A stretch of DNA of 64,000 nt from Ktedonobacteria bacterium brp13 (GCA_015099395.1 AP024096.1:7419485-7483484); one strand, 5' to 3'. Counted from the first letter of the stretch, positions 36,627 through 46,336 are shown. Translations and numbers: made by a program. Notes: generated by a model not told the origin, from the letters alone.

Positions 36627-38579
36627 ATGGCTGAGGCATTCACAACACATCCTCTGGCGGAACCGGAGCAACCGACAGCACCACGGGAACCGAGGCGCTT
36701 TCCCGTGCTCTGGGAACGACTTGCGCTGGGAGGCATTCTTCTCCTCGCCGTCCTCATGGACTTCTACCAACTGGGTCAGAACGGCTTCGGTTCGTATTAT
36801 CCGCCCGCGGTGCGCAGTATGATGGACAACTGGCACAATTTCTTTTTTGTCGCCTATGATCCCGGAGGCTTCACCTCGATCGACAAGCCCCCGGTGGGTT
36901 TCTGGCTCCAGGTGCTGAGCGCCAAAATCTTCGGCTTTAATACCGTCAGCATCCTGCTGCCCCAGGCCCTGGCCGGAGTGCTCTCCGTGCTCCTGCTCTA
37001 TTACCTGGTGCGACGCCACTTCGGCGTTGTGGCTGGCCTGATTGCAGCACTGGTCCTGGCCATCAGCCCGGTCAGCGTGGTGACCAATCGCAACGCGACC
37101 ATCGATAGCACACTGGCGCTGTGCTTGCTCATTGGAGCCTGGGCGGTGTTGCGCGCGGCTGAGACCGGGCGGCTGCGCTGGCTGCTGCTCACTGCGGTGA
37201 TCGTCGGCATCGGTTTTAATATCAAGATGCTGGAGGCGTACCTGGTAGTGCCGGCCTTCGGGCTGCTCTATCTGCTGGCTGCTCCCACCAGCATCAGAAA
37301 ACGAGTGCTCCACCTGGCCCTTGCCCTGCTCGTGCTCCTGGTCGTCTCGTGCTCCTGGGTGCTGGCGGTGGACCTGACCCCGGCGTCACAGCGGCCCTAC
37401 ATTGGCAATACTCAGGACGATTCGGAACTCAGTCTGGCCCTGGGCTACAATGGCATCCAGCGCCTGGCTGGCTCTGCGCAGGGAGCTGGCGGAGGGAATG
37501 TAGGACCAACACAACTGCGCCTCTTCACGCAGCAGCCCCTGGCAGGGCAGGAGAGCTGGCTGTTGCCGCTGGCGATGCTGGGCCTGGTCGCCCTTGCCTG
37601 GCAAGGACGCCCCCGCCCACAAGAAGATCGCAAAGTGCATGGACTGCTGCTCTGGGGCATGTGGCTGCTCACGATGGGCATCTTCTTCAGCGTCGCAAGC
37701 TTCTTTCACGAGTACTACCTGACGGTGATGGCCCCGGCCGTCGCTGCTCTCTGCGGGATTGGCCTGGTGGTGATGTGGCGGGACTATCGGCGTTCCGGCT
37801 GGCGCGGCTGGCTGTTGCCGGCTGCCCTGCTGCTCACCGGAGCTTTGCAGATCCTGCTTCTCAACAGTTACCCTGCGTGGGGTCGGCGGATGATCCCCTT
37901 GCTCATCGTCTCGTGCGTCCTGGCCGCAGGAGTGCTCATCAGCGCTCGCCTCCCGGTGCGCCTGCCGGGCTCGAAGCAAGTCGCCCGCATCCTCCTGCCA
38001 GCCCTGGCCGTCGGGTTGGTCGCGCTTTTGCTTGCCCCGACGATATGGGCAGCTCTCCCCATCCTCCAGAGGACCGAAGCGGATCTTCCCCTGGCCGGTC
38101 CGGCGCAGAGAGGGAAGGGTGCTGGCCTCGCTGTCCAGGGCGCTGGTGGGCCGAACCAGGCAGTACAGCTTGGTGGCTTCGTCGTGAGCAATGGCGGGCA
38201 GCTCACCGCTGATCCGGCGCTGGTTCGCTACCTGGAGGGGCATCAGGGCCACGCGCGTGTACTGGTCGCCACCAACGTGCATGCTGATGCCCTCATTCTC
38301 GCTACGAACGGGCCGGTGATGCCACTGATCAATCCGCTGACGCCCGGCGAACTGACGGCCCTGGTCACTGGCGGGACGGTGCGCTACTTCCTGCTGCCGG
38401 GGGAAAATCCACCTGCAGACGCAGGCAATCCGGACAGCACTGTTATGTCCTGGGTGGCACAGCACTGCGCGACCGTGCCGCCGAGCCTGTGGCAATCTCC
38501 CCTGCCCGGCCCTCCTGCTGCCGTGAGTGCTCAACTGGGCACCACCATCCTGTACGATTGCGCCACCCCGCATCGCTGA
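36627..38579 (+). CDS. GT39 (YkcB/ArnT-like) membrane glycosyltransferase
   Basis: 650 codons with AAAGGAAAA before the ATG. After a charged N-terminus come about 12 membrane helices. GT39 features: first loop YYPPAVRSMMDNWHNFFF with DPGGFTSIDKPPVGFW, and NRNATIDSTLALCLLIGAW. The extracytoplasmic C-terminal part ends with a YkcB-type block (LVTGGTVRYFLLPG, VMSWVAQHC). GT39/GT83 enzymes transfer a sugar from a polyprenyl-phosphate carrier to lipid, polymer or protein outside the membrane. The GtrA-GT2 protein two genes on would make and flip that carrier. A closely related paralogue is at 47652-49691. Confidence 0.92.
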   Translation: MAEAFTTHPLAEPEQPTAPREPRRFPVLWERLALGGILLLAVLMDFYQLGQNGFGSYYPPAVRSMMDNWHNFFFVAYDPGGFTSIDKPPVGFWLQVLSAKIFGFNTVSILLPQALAGVLSVLLLYYLVRRHFGVVAGLIAALVLAISPVSVVTNRNATIDSTLALCLLIGAWAVLRAAETGRLRWLLLTAVIVGIGFNIKMLEAYLVVPAFGLLYLLAAPTSIRKRVLHLALALLVLLVVSCSWVLAVDLTPASQRPYIGNTQDDSELSLALGYNGIQRLAGSAQGAGGGNVGPTQLRLFTQQPLAGQESWLLPLAMLGLVALAWQGRPRPQEDRKVHGLLLWGMWLLTMGIFFSVASFFHEYYLTVMAPAVAALCGIGLVVMWRDYRRSGWRGWLLPAALLLTGALQILLLNSYPAWGRRMIPLLIVSCVLAAGVLISARLPVRLPGSKQVARILLPALAVGLVALLLAPTIWAALPILQRTEADLPLAGPAQRGKGAGLAVQGAGGPNQAVQLGGFVVSNGGQLTADPALVRYLEGHQGHARVLVATNVHADALILATNGPVMPLINPLTPGELTALVTGGTVRYFLLPGENPPADAGNPDSTVMSWVAQHCATVPPSLWQSPLPGPPAAVSAQLGTTILYDCATPHR

Positions 38580-38589
38580 TCCACGAGTT

Positions 38590-38623
38590 CTGGGCGCTGG
38601 TGTCTTATGGCACCAGCGCCCAG
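38590..38623 (+). promoter_or_regulatory. strong intercistronic hairpin
   Basis: CTGGGCGCTGGTG, loop TCTTATGG, CACCAGCGCCCAG: a 13-bp perfect stem between the GT39 and DUF2156 genes. No T-run follows, so an RNA-stability or attenuation element is more likely than a full terminator. The equivalent hairpin at 49702 has the loop in inverted orientation. Confidence 0.65.
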
Positions 38624-38657
38624 CTCCCGATCTTTCTTGCTGAACGGATTCGTCCCT

Positions 38658-39812
38658 ATGATGAACAGACAACCACCAGGAACAGACGCCGATCCAGTGG
38701 ACCAGCGTGCCCGCGTTCGTCATCCAGAAGCAGAACTGCTCCGCCGCTATGGCAGCCACACGCTGGCGTTCTTTGGTCTGGCTCCGAAAAACAGACATTT
38801 CTTGACCCCTGATGGAGAGGGACTGGTGAACTATCGCTTAACGCGCAAGGTTGTTGTGGTCCTTGGTGATCCCGTGTGTGCGGCACCAGCAGTTGAGCGG
38901 GTGATGCGTTGCTTCCTCGATTTTTGCGCACAACAGCAATGGGATGTGGCATGCTATCAAGTCTGCCCGCAGCACCTGGATGCCTATCGCGCCCTCCACT
39001 TGCACGCCTTCAAGATGGGGGAAGAAGCGCTCCTCAACCCCCAAACCTTTACCTTGCGTGGCGCAGGGATGGCGAATGTACGGACCAGCAGCCGACGCGC
39101 TGAACGGGAAGGGGTGCATATCCAGTGGTACGAAGGCGTCCCCCCTCTCCCAGTCCTTCAGCAACTCGAGTGCCTCTCGAATGCCTGGTTAGAGCACAAA
39201 GCTGGCAAACGTGCAGGAGAGACGGGTTTTAGCGTGGGACGCCTGGAGGACTTGACCGAGATGGCTGAACAGGCGGAGATGATTGCCACATACTCTCCGC
39301 TTTCGACCGTCTCAAAGAGCATCGTCCCGCGCTTTTTGACCGCAGTTGCCATGACCAGTGCAGGCACCGCATGCGCATTTCTGACCTTTACCCCCATCTA
39401 TGGGTGTGTGACCAACGCAGCGACAGGCGACCACCCAGAAGGAGTCGGAGCATGGGGATGGGCGCTCGATCTCACGCGCAGGACGCCAACGACTCCGCCA
39501 GGCGTGATGGAACTGCTCCTCGTGCGGGCCATCGAGCGTTTTCGCGCCTGTGGAGCAAATGTCCTCAGCCTGGGGCTGGTGGCCTGGTCCGATACGCTCC
39601 AGGAGATGACTCCTGTCCAACGAACGCTTGCCCGTTTTGTGACCGATCGCCTGCACCTGGGAGATCCCCACCACTCGCTCTTCCCATTTAAACAGAAATT
39701 TCATCCTCGCTGGGAAAGTCGGTATCTGGTCACTCGCACCACCCTTGCATTGCCGAAAGTTGCCCTGGCGATCTTCCGTGTCCGAAACTATGCAGGGAGG
39801 GGAGAGAAATGA
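38658..39812 (+). CDS. DUF2156 / MprF C-terminal-like acyltransferase
   Basis: 384 codons from MMNRQPPG, the start shared with the paralogue at 49770; the SD is weak. The protein matches the soluble C-terminal domain of phosphatidylglycerol lysyltransferase (MprF) without its flippase helices: YGSHTLAFFGLAP, VVVVLGDPVC, FCAQQQWDVACYQV, LHLHAFKMGEEALLNPQTF, NVRTSSRRAEREGV and FKQKFHPRWESRYLV. MprF domains move an amino acid from aminoacyl-tRNA to a lipid, lowering negative surface charge; related GNAT-fold proteins have other acceptors. Lies between GT39 and GtrA-GT2 genes and overlaps the latter by 4 nt. Confidence 0.88.
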   Translation: MMNRQPPGTDADPVDQRARVRHPEAELLRRYGSHTLAFFGLAPKNRHFLTPDGEGLVNYRLTRKVVVVLGDPVCAAPAVERVMRCFLDFCAQQQWDVACYQVCPQHLDAYRALHLHAFKMGEEALLNPQTFTLRGAGMANVRTSSRRAEREGVHIQWYEGVPPLPVLQQLECLSNAWLEHKAGKRAGETGFSVGRLEDLTEMAEQAEMIATYSPLSTVSKSIVPRFLTAVAMTSAGTACAFLTFTPIYGCVTNAATGDHPEGVGAWGWALDLTRRTPTTPPGVMELLLVRAIERFRACGANVLSLGLVAWSDTLQEMTPVQRTLARFVTDRLHLGDPHHSLFPFKQKFHPRWESRYLVTRTTLALPKVALAIFRVRNYAGRGEK

Positions 39813-41044
39813 GTATGAGCAGCACATTCCAACAGATCCTTCGCTACTGCCTGGTGGGTGGAGTCAACACGCTCATCGATGTGTTGGTTCTCAATGCCCT
39901 GCTCTGGCGCTTTCCCACACACAACGTCCAGTTCCTGGTAGTCGAGAACTCCCTGGCGTATGCCAGCGGCGCGGTGAGTAGTTTTTGCTTGAACAAATAC
40001 TGGACGTTTCAGCGCATGCAGCGGCCAACACGGCGAGAAGCAGGACGCTTTCTCCTCAGTGTGGCCCTCGAAATCGTTTCGAGCAATGGTCTCCTGTGGC
40101 TCGCAGGGATGGCTTTGTCCCCACTCATGGCGAATGTGACCGTGTGGGGCAATGCCTCAAAACTGCTGGCAGTGGCCGCGAATGCGATGCTCTCGTACCT
40201 TCTCATGCGCTTCTGGATCTTTGCCAGTGGGTCATCCAATCGCCGAGCGCTGCGGGCACCCATCCCCACGGCCGTCTCCGGACCGACGAGGAACGTCCCC
40301 TCTCGCCTCAAGAAAGCGGGGCCAGGCGTGAAGGAGAACATCACCAGGGCGGGGCTCTCGGTGATTCTCCCAGCCTATAACGAAGAAGCAGTGATTGCCC
40401 GCACAGTGGCTGATGTGCTTGATGCCCTGCCAACCTGGACATCAGATTTTGAGGTCATTGTGGTCAATGATGGGAGCCAGGACGCGACTGCTGCTCTTCT
40501 GGAGGGCATAGCGGCGGCTCATCGGCAGGTAACCGTGCTTCATCACGTCGTGAACCAGGGGTACGGGGCAGCTCTGGTGACTGGTTTTAAGGCGAGTACC
40601 AAAGACCTGGTCTTTTTTATGGACTCAGATGGGCAATTTGCTATTCGCGATCTGGAACGCTTCTTTCCCTTGTTGCAAGAGTACGACGCAGTGCTGGGCT
40701 ACCGTCTCAATCGGCAGGACACCTGGATGCGCAAGCTCAATGCCTGGGGCTGGAAGGTGCTGGTAGGGATGGTGTTGGGCGTGCATGTACGGGATATAGA
40801 TTGCGCATTTAAACTCTATCCTGGCACGTTCTTGCGCGAACAGCGCCTGGAGACGCGTGGAGCGATGATCAATGCGGAGATCCTCTCGAAATTCACGCGC
40901 GCTGGCTTGACCTACACGCAAATAGGCGTGCGCCACCTGCCGCGTAAGGAGGGCCGGGCAACGGGCGCGAAGCCAGCGGTGATCCTGCGCGCTTTGCGCG
41001 AGCTCTTTTTCTCTGCCTGGAAGTGGCATCATGACAAGGGGTGA
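39809..41044 (+). CDS. GtrA flippase fused to a GT2 polyprenyl-phosphate glycosyltransferase
   Basis: 411 codons, start overlapping the previous stop, with GGAGGGGAG upstream. Residues 1-145 are a GtrA domain with four helices (RYCLVGGVNTLIDVLVLNAL, SSFCLNKYWTFQR, YLLMRFWIFAS). After a Pro/Arg linker, residues about 180-400 form a GT2 domain: LSVILPAYNEE, VIVVNDGSQDAT, NQGYGAALVTGF and the catalytic MDSDGQF, then DIDCAFKLYP. GT2 enzymes of this kind (ArnC/GtrB/DPM1-like) charge polyprenyl phosphate with a sugar in the cytoplasm; GtrA helps flip it. The fusion would feed the GT39 enzyme upstream. Confidence 0.93.
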   Translation: MSMSSTFQQILRYCLVGGVNTLIDVLVLNALLWRFPTHNVQFLVVENSLAYASGAVSSFCLNKYWTFQRMQRPTRREAGRFLLSVALEIVSSNGLLWLAGMALSPLMANVTVWGNASKLLAVAANAMLSYLLMRFWIFASGSSNRRALRAPIPTAVSGPTRNVPSRLKKAGPGVKENITRAGLSVILPAYNEEAVIARTVADVLDALPTWTSDFEVIVVNDGSQDATAALLEGIAAAHRQVTVLHHVVNQGYGAALVTGFKASTKDLVFFMDSDGQFAIRDLERFFPLLQEYDAVLGYRLNRQDTWMRKLNAWGWKVLVGMVLGVHVRDIDCAFKLYPGTFLREQRLETRGAMINAEILSKFTRAGLTYTQIGVRHLPRKEGRATGAKPAVILRALRELFFSAWKWHHDKG

Positions 41045-41165
41045 GCCATGCAGGTGGTAAATGACGTCCGAACAGCCTCTGAGTTATATTTCCGGATGCC
41101 GGGTAGAATAGCCTGCCTGGTTCGCATTTCACATACAAAAAACATGCAAATGTAAAGGAGTGTTT

Positions 41166-44147
41166 ATGGCTTCTCCAACTACCACTCTCTCGCGTCGTTC
41201 TACGCTGACGCTGCTGCCCGCGATTGTCAGACTCGCCTGGTGGCGTCTGCGCCAGATGTGGCGCTCGTTGCTGGTCACCTGGCTGGGCATGATCGCAATG
41301 GTTGTGCTGATCTGTTCCGTTCCGCTCTTCGCCCAGGTCTCCAGCACGATTGGCTTGCGCTCAACTCTGAGTAGTATCCCGCTGAACCAGCAGAGGGTCA
41401 ATGCGACTTTCTATAGTTTGCACCCGACCTCCGACCAGATTCTCCAGGCGCAGCAGCAGATTAACCAGGCTGTGCAGCGCAATATTGGTTCCTCTGTCAA
41501 CGGCAACGCAGACTTTTCGGTCTCTCTGCCGCCTTTGACGTTGCAGTCCAGTGCCTCGCGGGGCGCCAGCAGCCAGAACACCAATACGCTGCAAGTTGTT
41601 GGCTACGACCTCGATAAGGTCGGCAGCGAATTAACTGTTGTTCAGGGGCACCTGCCAGATGCCCTCAACACTCAAATCGAGATCGCGTTGACTCAGGCCG
41701 AAGCGGCAAGCTTGCATGCGAGCATTGGTTCGGTGCTGAAGGCAACCTTTCCCGATTCCGTGGGGAGTGTGACCTGGACCCTGCATGTGGTTGGTATATT
41801 CGGAACCAGTCAGAACTGGGAATATGCCAATGACTTTCAGGCCAATACAAGTTCCCATAGCACATCATATCCAGTACTGGCCTCAAGCAGCGCGCTCCTG
41901 CCACAGATCTCTTCTTTGCAGATCTCGCTGAATAATCAACAGGTTTTCGGGAATAAGGGCGTGGTTATTGCGGCTGGTGGTAAAGGTTCTCCTAAGGCTG
42001 GTGGTAAAGGTTCTCCTAATCTGCCTTTCTTCGGACTGAACTGGAGCTATCCGCTTGATATTACACGCGTCAATACGAACAATATGGACACGCTTGTGCA
42101 AGGTGGCACTAATCTTTCCTCACAACTGGGGCAATCGTTGCAACAGGTGCCGGATGCCGCGCCTTTTCAGATGCTTTCGTCTGGGCCACTCTTTGATGCC
42201 ATTTCAAACTACGAAACTGAGATCGCAATCGCGAATATCCCCATTATCGCCCTGCTTGTTCTGATCCTGGCGCTGCTGATTTTCCTGGTAAGCACGATGT
42301 CGGTGGCACTGGTAGAACGCCAGACCGCGACGATTGCAACATTGCGCAGCCGCGGCGCGACTCGGCGCCACGTGTTTGGCGCTTTTGTGACCCAGGGGGC
42401 GATCCTGGGCCTGATTGCGCTGATCCTTGGCCCTTTTGCCGCTATCCTGCTGGTTGAATGGCTGGTTCATTTGCTCCTGTCCGGTTCTCCTCAATCGTCG
42501 CTGAATGTCCTGCTGGACAATCCCTTCTCGACGGCGCTGAGCGTGGGCTGGTTCGCCCTGGCAACAATCGCCTGCGCACTACTCACACTGATCATTTCGG
42601 TCAGGCGCGCCTCTCAAATGGATGTGCTCGCATTCCGGCGTGAATCTTCGCGTAGCACGCGCGCTCCTTTCTGGCGGCGCCTCAACCTGGATATCGTTGG
42701 TGTTGTTCTGCTCTGCCTGGGCTATCTCGGCTACCTGTACCTGTCGCAGCCCGCGATCGCGGGGCCACTTGGTAATGCCCTGCTGGCTATTCGGGGCGTC
42801 ATGGCATTGTGTGCGCCATTCCTGGCTTCTGCCATTTGTTTCACGCTCTTTCTGCGCCTCTTCCCGCTCTGCTTACGCCTGTGTACATTCCTGGCGTCGC
42901 GCAGGCGTAAAGCGCCAGCCGTGCTCGCGTTCGCGCAGATGGCGCGCGCACCTCGCCCGGCTTCGCGCATGATTCTCTTGCTTCTGCTGGTCATTTCGAC
43001 GACCATGTTCGCCCTGGTCTATACGGCGACCCAGCAGCAGCGCACCAGCGATTCGGTGGACTTCGCTGTCGGTGCAGACTTCAGCGGAAGCGCCGGACCC
43101 AATTCCCAGCATCTGACGCTGGCGCAGGAGGCCGCTACCTATACAAAGGTGCAGGGCGTAACTTCCGCGACGTTGGGTTATAAGGGTTATCAGCAGACAA
43201 GCACACTGACAGATGTGGTGGCGGTGGATGCTGATACGTATGCCAGCACGGCTCGCTGGGGTTCGCAGTACTCGGAGCAATCGCTTGCCAGCCTGATGTC
43301 CCTGCTGGTCAGCCATCGCGCCGACGCAACCAACAACGATACCGTCTATACAATTATCGACGATGAGATGGCGAACAATCAGCACCTCTCTGCTGGTTCT
43401 TCGTTTGTCCTGCCCACATCCGATGGCTATAGCATCCACTACGTTGTGGCGGGCATTGTCCACTACATTCCCGGCGTTTACGATAGCTCCAGCGACCCGA
43501 TCACGTACGGCATGTTGTGCGATTATCAGAGCTATGCCTCGGTCTCTCAGCAAAATAGCGGCAGCGCGCTCGATCCAAATTTCGTCTGGTTAAAGACCAA
43601 CAGCGACAATGCCTCGTTGAGCCGCGTGCGTGCTGCCTTCCCAAACTTGCAAGACCGGCGCGCCCAACTGGCCAGCGCGGAATCGAATCCGCTCTATATC
43701 AATGTCGATGGTATGCTCTACCTGGGCATCGCGACTGCGCTCCTGCTGGCCCTGCTTGGAACGCTCTTCTTCAGCTGGCTGAATGCTTCGGGACGTCTGA
43801 CTAACTTCGCTGTCTTGCGCGCGCTTGGTATGCCGCCGCGTCAGATTGCAGCAGTGCTGCTCTGGGAGCAAGGCTGGATCTATGTGTTCGCGGTTGTGCT
43901 CGGTCTGGGGCTGGGTCTGTTCCTGATGACCTTTGTCGGCCCGGCGCTGATCTTCACCGACGTTGTAACGACCAGGAGTAGCAATGCCTCGATCTATACC
44001 CTGCCAGTCCAGCTTGTCGTACCTGCGTGGCTGATCATCGGACTGCTGGGCGCGCTCGTGGTGATTTGCGGAGTGGCTCTGGCGCTGATGGCTCGCCTTG
44101 TCTCTCGTCCCTCTATGAGCCAGACACTGCGTCTGAACGAGGATTAA
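41166..44147 (+). CDS. FtsX-like ABC transporter permease
   Basis: 993 codons; ATG at 41166 with AAAGGAG 5 nt upstream. An N-terminal helix (about 30-55), a large extracytoplasmic domain, then two FtsX-type bundles: SNYETEIAIANIPIIALLVLILALLIF with RSRGATRRHVFGAF, and at the C-terminus MLYLGIATALLLALLGTLFF with VLRALGMPPRQIAAVL. This MacB/LolC-like double permease works with the two ATPases that follow. Such exporters act on lipoproteins, peptides or antibiotics rather than importing. A 24-bp in-frame duplication gives a repeated KAGGKGSP/AAGGKGSP unit in the first outer domain. Confidence 0.93.
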   Translation: MASPTTTLSRRSTLTLLPAIVRLAWWRLRQMWRSLLVTWLGMIAMVVLICSVPLFAQVSSTIGLRSTLSSIPLNQQRVNATFYSLHPTSDQILQAQQQINQAVQRNIGSSVNGNADFSVSLPPLTLQSSASRGASSQNTNTLQVVGYDLDKVGSELTVVQGHLPDALNTQIEIALTQAEAASLHASIGSVLKATFPDSVGSVTWTLHVVGIFGTSQNWEYANDFQANTSSHSTSYPVLASSSALLPQISSLQISLNNQQVFGNKGVVIAAGGKGSPKAGGKGSPNLPFFGLNWSYPLDITRVNTNNMDTLVQGGTNLSSQLGQSLQQVPDAAPFQMLSSGPLFDAISNYETEIAIANIPIIALLVLILALLIFLVSTMSVALVERQTATIATLRSRGATRRHVFGAFVTQGAILGLIALILGPFAAILLVEWLVHLLLSGSPQSSLNVLLDNPFSTALSVGWFALATIACALLTLIISVRRASQMDVLAFRRESSRSTRAPFWRRLNLDIVGVVLLCLGYLGYLYLSQPAIAGPLGNALLAIRGVMALCAPFLASAICFTLFLRLFPLCLRLCTFLASRRRKAPAVLAFAQMARAPRPASRMILLLLLVISTTMFALVYTATQQQRTSDSVDFAVGADFSGSAGPNSQHLTLAQEAATYTKVQGVTSATLGYKGYQQTSTLTDVVAVDADTYASTARWGSQYSEQSLASLMSLLVSHRADATNNDTVYTIIDDEMANNQHLSAGSSFVLPTSDGYSIHYVVAGIVHYIPGVYDSSSDPITYGMLCDYQSYASVSQQNSGSALDPNFVWLKTNSDNASLSRVRAAFPNLQDRRAQLASAESNPLYINVDGMLYLGIATALLLALLGTLFFSWLNASGRLTNFAVLRALGMPPRQIAAVLLWEQGWIYVFAVVLGLGLGLFLMTFVGPALIFTDVVTTRSSNASIYTLPVQLVVPAWLIIGLLGALVVICGVALALMARLVSRPSMSQTLRLNED

Positions 44148-44156
44148 GGAGTTTTT

Positions 44157-45305
44157 ATGCAAGAATCCATTGTCACTTGCGATAATCTGTTAAAAATCTA
44201 TAAAACTGAAGATCTGGAGGTCGTGGCACTTCAGGGACTGGATCTGGAGGTCGCACGCGGCGAAATGATCGCGCTGGTTGGCGCCTCTGGCTCCGGCAAA
44301 ACCACACTGATGAACATCCTGGGCGGACTTGATGCTCCCAGTGCCGGGCACGGCAACGTGGCTGGCTACGATCTGACCCGCCTGGATGAAGAGCAGCGCA
44401 CGCGTTACCGCAACGTCGTCGTGGGCTATCTCTGGCAGCAGAGCGGGCGCAACCTGCTGCCGGATCTCAGCGTAGCCGCGAATGTTGACCTGCCGCAGAT
44501 GCTCAATGGCATCTCTGCCAAACGCTCGGCTCAACGCACGCACACATTGTTGGAACTGGTCGGCCTGGCCGGTCACGCGAAAAAACGCCCCTTCCAGCTT
44601 TCTGGTGGCGAGCAGCAGCGTGTTGCTATTGCGGTGGCCCTTGCCAACCAGCCGGAACTGCTGCTAGCCGACGAACCGACGGGCGAGGTCGATTCGCAGA
44701 CCGCTCAGGAACTTCTCGATATGCTGCGTCAGATCAATACCGAACTCGACCAGACAATCATCCTGGTGACCCACGATACTGCCGTGGCACAGCGCGTCGA
44801 TCGCACGCTGGCGATTCGCGATGGGCGCACGAGTACTGAGACGATCCGCCGCACACCAGAAACGCCTGCCGAGATCCAGACGAAGATTCCAGCAGCGGTT
44901 TCCAGCGCGCCTGCCGAGACAGCGCAGCCCGCGTCTGAACTGGTAGCAACGCTCACGAGTATCCTGGAACAGCATCACTTGCGGAATCAGTTGGAAATCC
45001 ATTTCGCGGGCGATCATCTCGAACTCTGGCCGGTGAGCACACAACGCCAGATGCCGAGTGGAGGGACGAGTTCAGTTATCGGCCTCTCGCTGGATTCGCA
45101 TCGCGAACTGGTGCTGGTTGATCGGGTCGGACGCCTCCAGTTGCCGAGGGAGGCACTGGAACTCATTCCTACGAATGGCCGCGCCGAGGTGCAAGTAGCC
45201 GGGGATCGTGTAATCCTCTGGCCCTTTACCAATGGGAAAGAGCGCGCGCAGGAGACGCTCATCCCTGCGCAAAGGCAGACAACTGGAACGGATGGTGTAC
45301 AATGA
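44157..45305 (+). CDS. ABC transporter ATPase with AbrB-like C-terminal tail
   Basis: 382 codons with AAGGAG before the ATG. Residues 1-225 form a LolD/MacB-type ATPase: Walker A VGASGSGKTTLMN, signature FQLSGGEQQRVAIA, Walker B LLLADEPTGEVDS and H-loop LVTHDTAVA. After a Pro/Ala linker, the last 130 residues end in LVDRVGRLQLPREALELI, then AEVQVAGDRVILWP, which matches the swapped-hairpin SpoVT/AbrB fold (the pattern vDkxGRvxiPkexr). AbrB domains usually bind DNA; here the function is unknown. Overlaps the next ATPase by 4 nt. Confidence 0.92.
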   Translation: MQESIVTCDNLLKIYKTEDLEVVALQGLDLEVARGEMIALVGASGSGKTTLMNILGGLDAPSAGHGNVAGYDLTRLDEEQRTRYRNVVVGYLWQQSGRNLLPDLSVAANVDLPQMLNGISAKRSAQRTHTLLELVGLAGHAKKRPFQLSGGEQQRVAIAVALANQPELLLADEPTGEVDSQTAQELLDMLRQINTELDQTIILVTHDTAVAQRVDRTLAIRDGRTSTETIRRTPETPAEIQTKIPAAVSSAPAETAQPASELVATLTSILEQHHLRNQLEIHFAGDHLELWPVSTQRQMPSGGTSSVIGLSLDSHRELVLVDRVGRLQLPREALELIPTNGRAEVQVAGDRVILWPFTNGKERAQETLIPAQRQTTGTDGVQ

Positions 45306-46000
45306 CGCAAACAACCCAGGTAACAACAGCCGTCGTCGAGGCGCGCGGCATCACACGTGATTTCAAGACAGCCAGCGGAACGGTTCACGTGCTGCGCGGC
45401 ATCGATCTCAGCATCGCGCGCGGCGAATTCGTCGCGCTGCGCGGGCGCTCTGGCTCTGGTAAGACCACGCTGCTGAATATCCTGGTGGGCCTGGATAATC
45501 CCACCGCTGGCCAGGTCCAGGTGCTTGGTCGCGACCTGGCGACCCTTCGCGAGCCTGCCCGTGCGGCTCTGCGCCGCGAGAGCGTAGGCATACTCTTCCA
45601 GAACGCGCACCTCTTCCCGGCGTTAAGCGCGCTGGAAAACGTCGAGCTGGCTCTACGCTTGCAGGCCGCGTTGCCAGCCGAGCGCAAACGGCGTGCGCTC
45701 GAAGCGTTGGAGATGGTTGGTCTCGCTGGGCGCGTCCATCACCGTGCCCTGGAACTCTCCGGCGGGGAACAGCAACGCGTAGCGCTGGCGCGCGCGCTCG
45801 CTCACCAGCCGCGCCTGGTCGTTGCCGACGAGCCAACCGGCAATCTCGATCTGCACACGGGCCAGTCGATAACACATCTCTTGCAGCAAATCGTGCGCCA
45901 GACCAGCATCGGCCTGCTGGTCGCCACGCACGACACCATGGTCATCACCACCGCCGATCGCATTGTGCAGATTAACGATGGGGTGCTGGTGGAACAATAG
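45302..46000 (+). CDS. ABC transporter ATPase (LolD/MacB type)
   Basis: 232 codons, start in an ATGA overlap. Complete set of ATPase motifs: Walker A LRGRSGSGKTTLLN, Q-loop LFQNAHLFPALSA, signature LELSGGEQQRVALA, Walker B LVVADEPTGNLD and the H-loop VATHDTM. It pairs with the preceding ATPase, presumably as a heterodimer under the single double-FtsX permease. A hairpin terminator follows. Confidence 0.95.
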   Translation: MTQTTQVTTAVVEARGITRDFKTASGTVHVLRGIDLSIARGEFVALRGRSGSGKTTLLNILVGLDNPTAGQVQVLGRDLATLREPARAALRRESVGILFQNAHLFPALSALENVELALRLQAALPAERKRRALEALEMVGLAGRVHHRALELSGGEQQRVALARALAHQPRLVVADEPTGNLDLHTGQSITHLLQQIVRQTSIGLLVATHDTMVITTADRIVQINDGVLVEQ

Positions 46001-46022
46001 GAGCTGGAAGTTTTTTCTGCGT

Positions 46023-46058
46023 GGGGTGACGAGATTACCAGGGAGAATCTTGTCACCC
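46023..46058 (+). terminator. terminator of the ABC exporter operon
   Basis: GGGGTGACGAGATT pairs with AATCTTGTCACCCC across a short loop, 22 nt after the last stop; TTGTTGT follows. Downstream (46195-46214) is a perfect 20-base palindrome of CGGAGAATAG, with GTCGGAGAA repeated near 46180, 46194 and 46293. Confidence 0.6.
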
Positions 46059-46336
46059 CTTGTTGTAGTATGGGCTGAAACCGCCCTGAGGACGTCGGAC
46101 TGGAGGAGGATTTCACTCCGACCAGAGTCGGAGATTCCTCGCCTCTCACCACTGTTCACACGATCGCAAGGAGATCTCGTCGGAGAACACTTGTCGGAGA
46201 ATAGCTATTCTCCGTCATGTCCCTCCCATTCTCGTGCTCCGCTTCGTTGTATAGAGCAAAGGAAAAGCCAAAGTTGTCCTCAAAATCTTGTCGGAGAATC
46301 TTTTGAGCAGAAAGTTGGAGAAAAGAGATGCCAGAT

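Noticed and set aside
36492..37313. 273-codon minus-strand frame
   Set aside because: Antisense to the GT39 gene and its leader; the same shadow appears in the paralogous cluster.
37386..38798. 470-codon minus-strand frame
   Set aside because: Antisense to the GT39 and DUF2156 genes; Gln/Arg/His-rich artefact of high-GC codon use.
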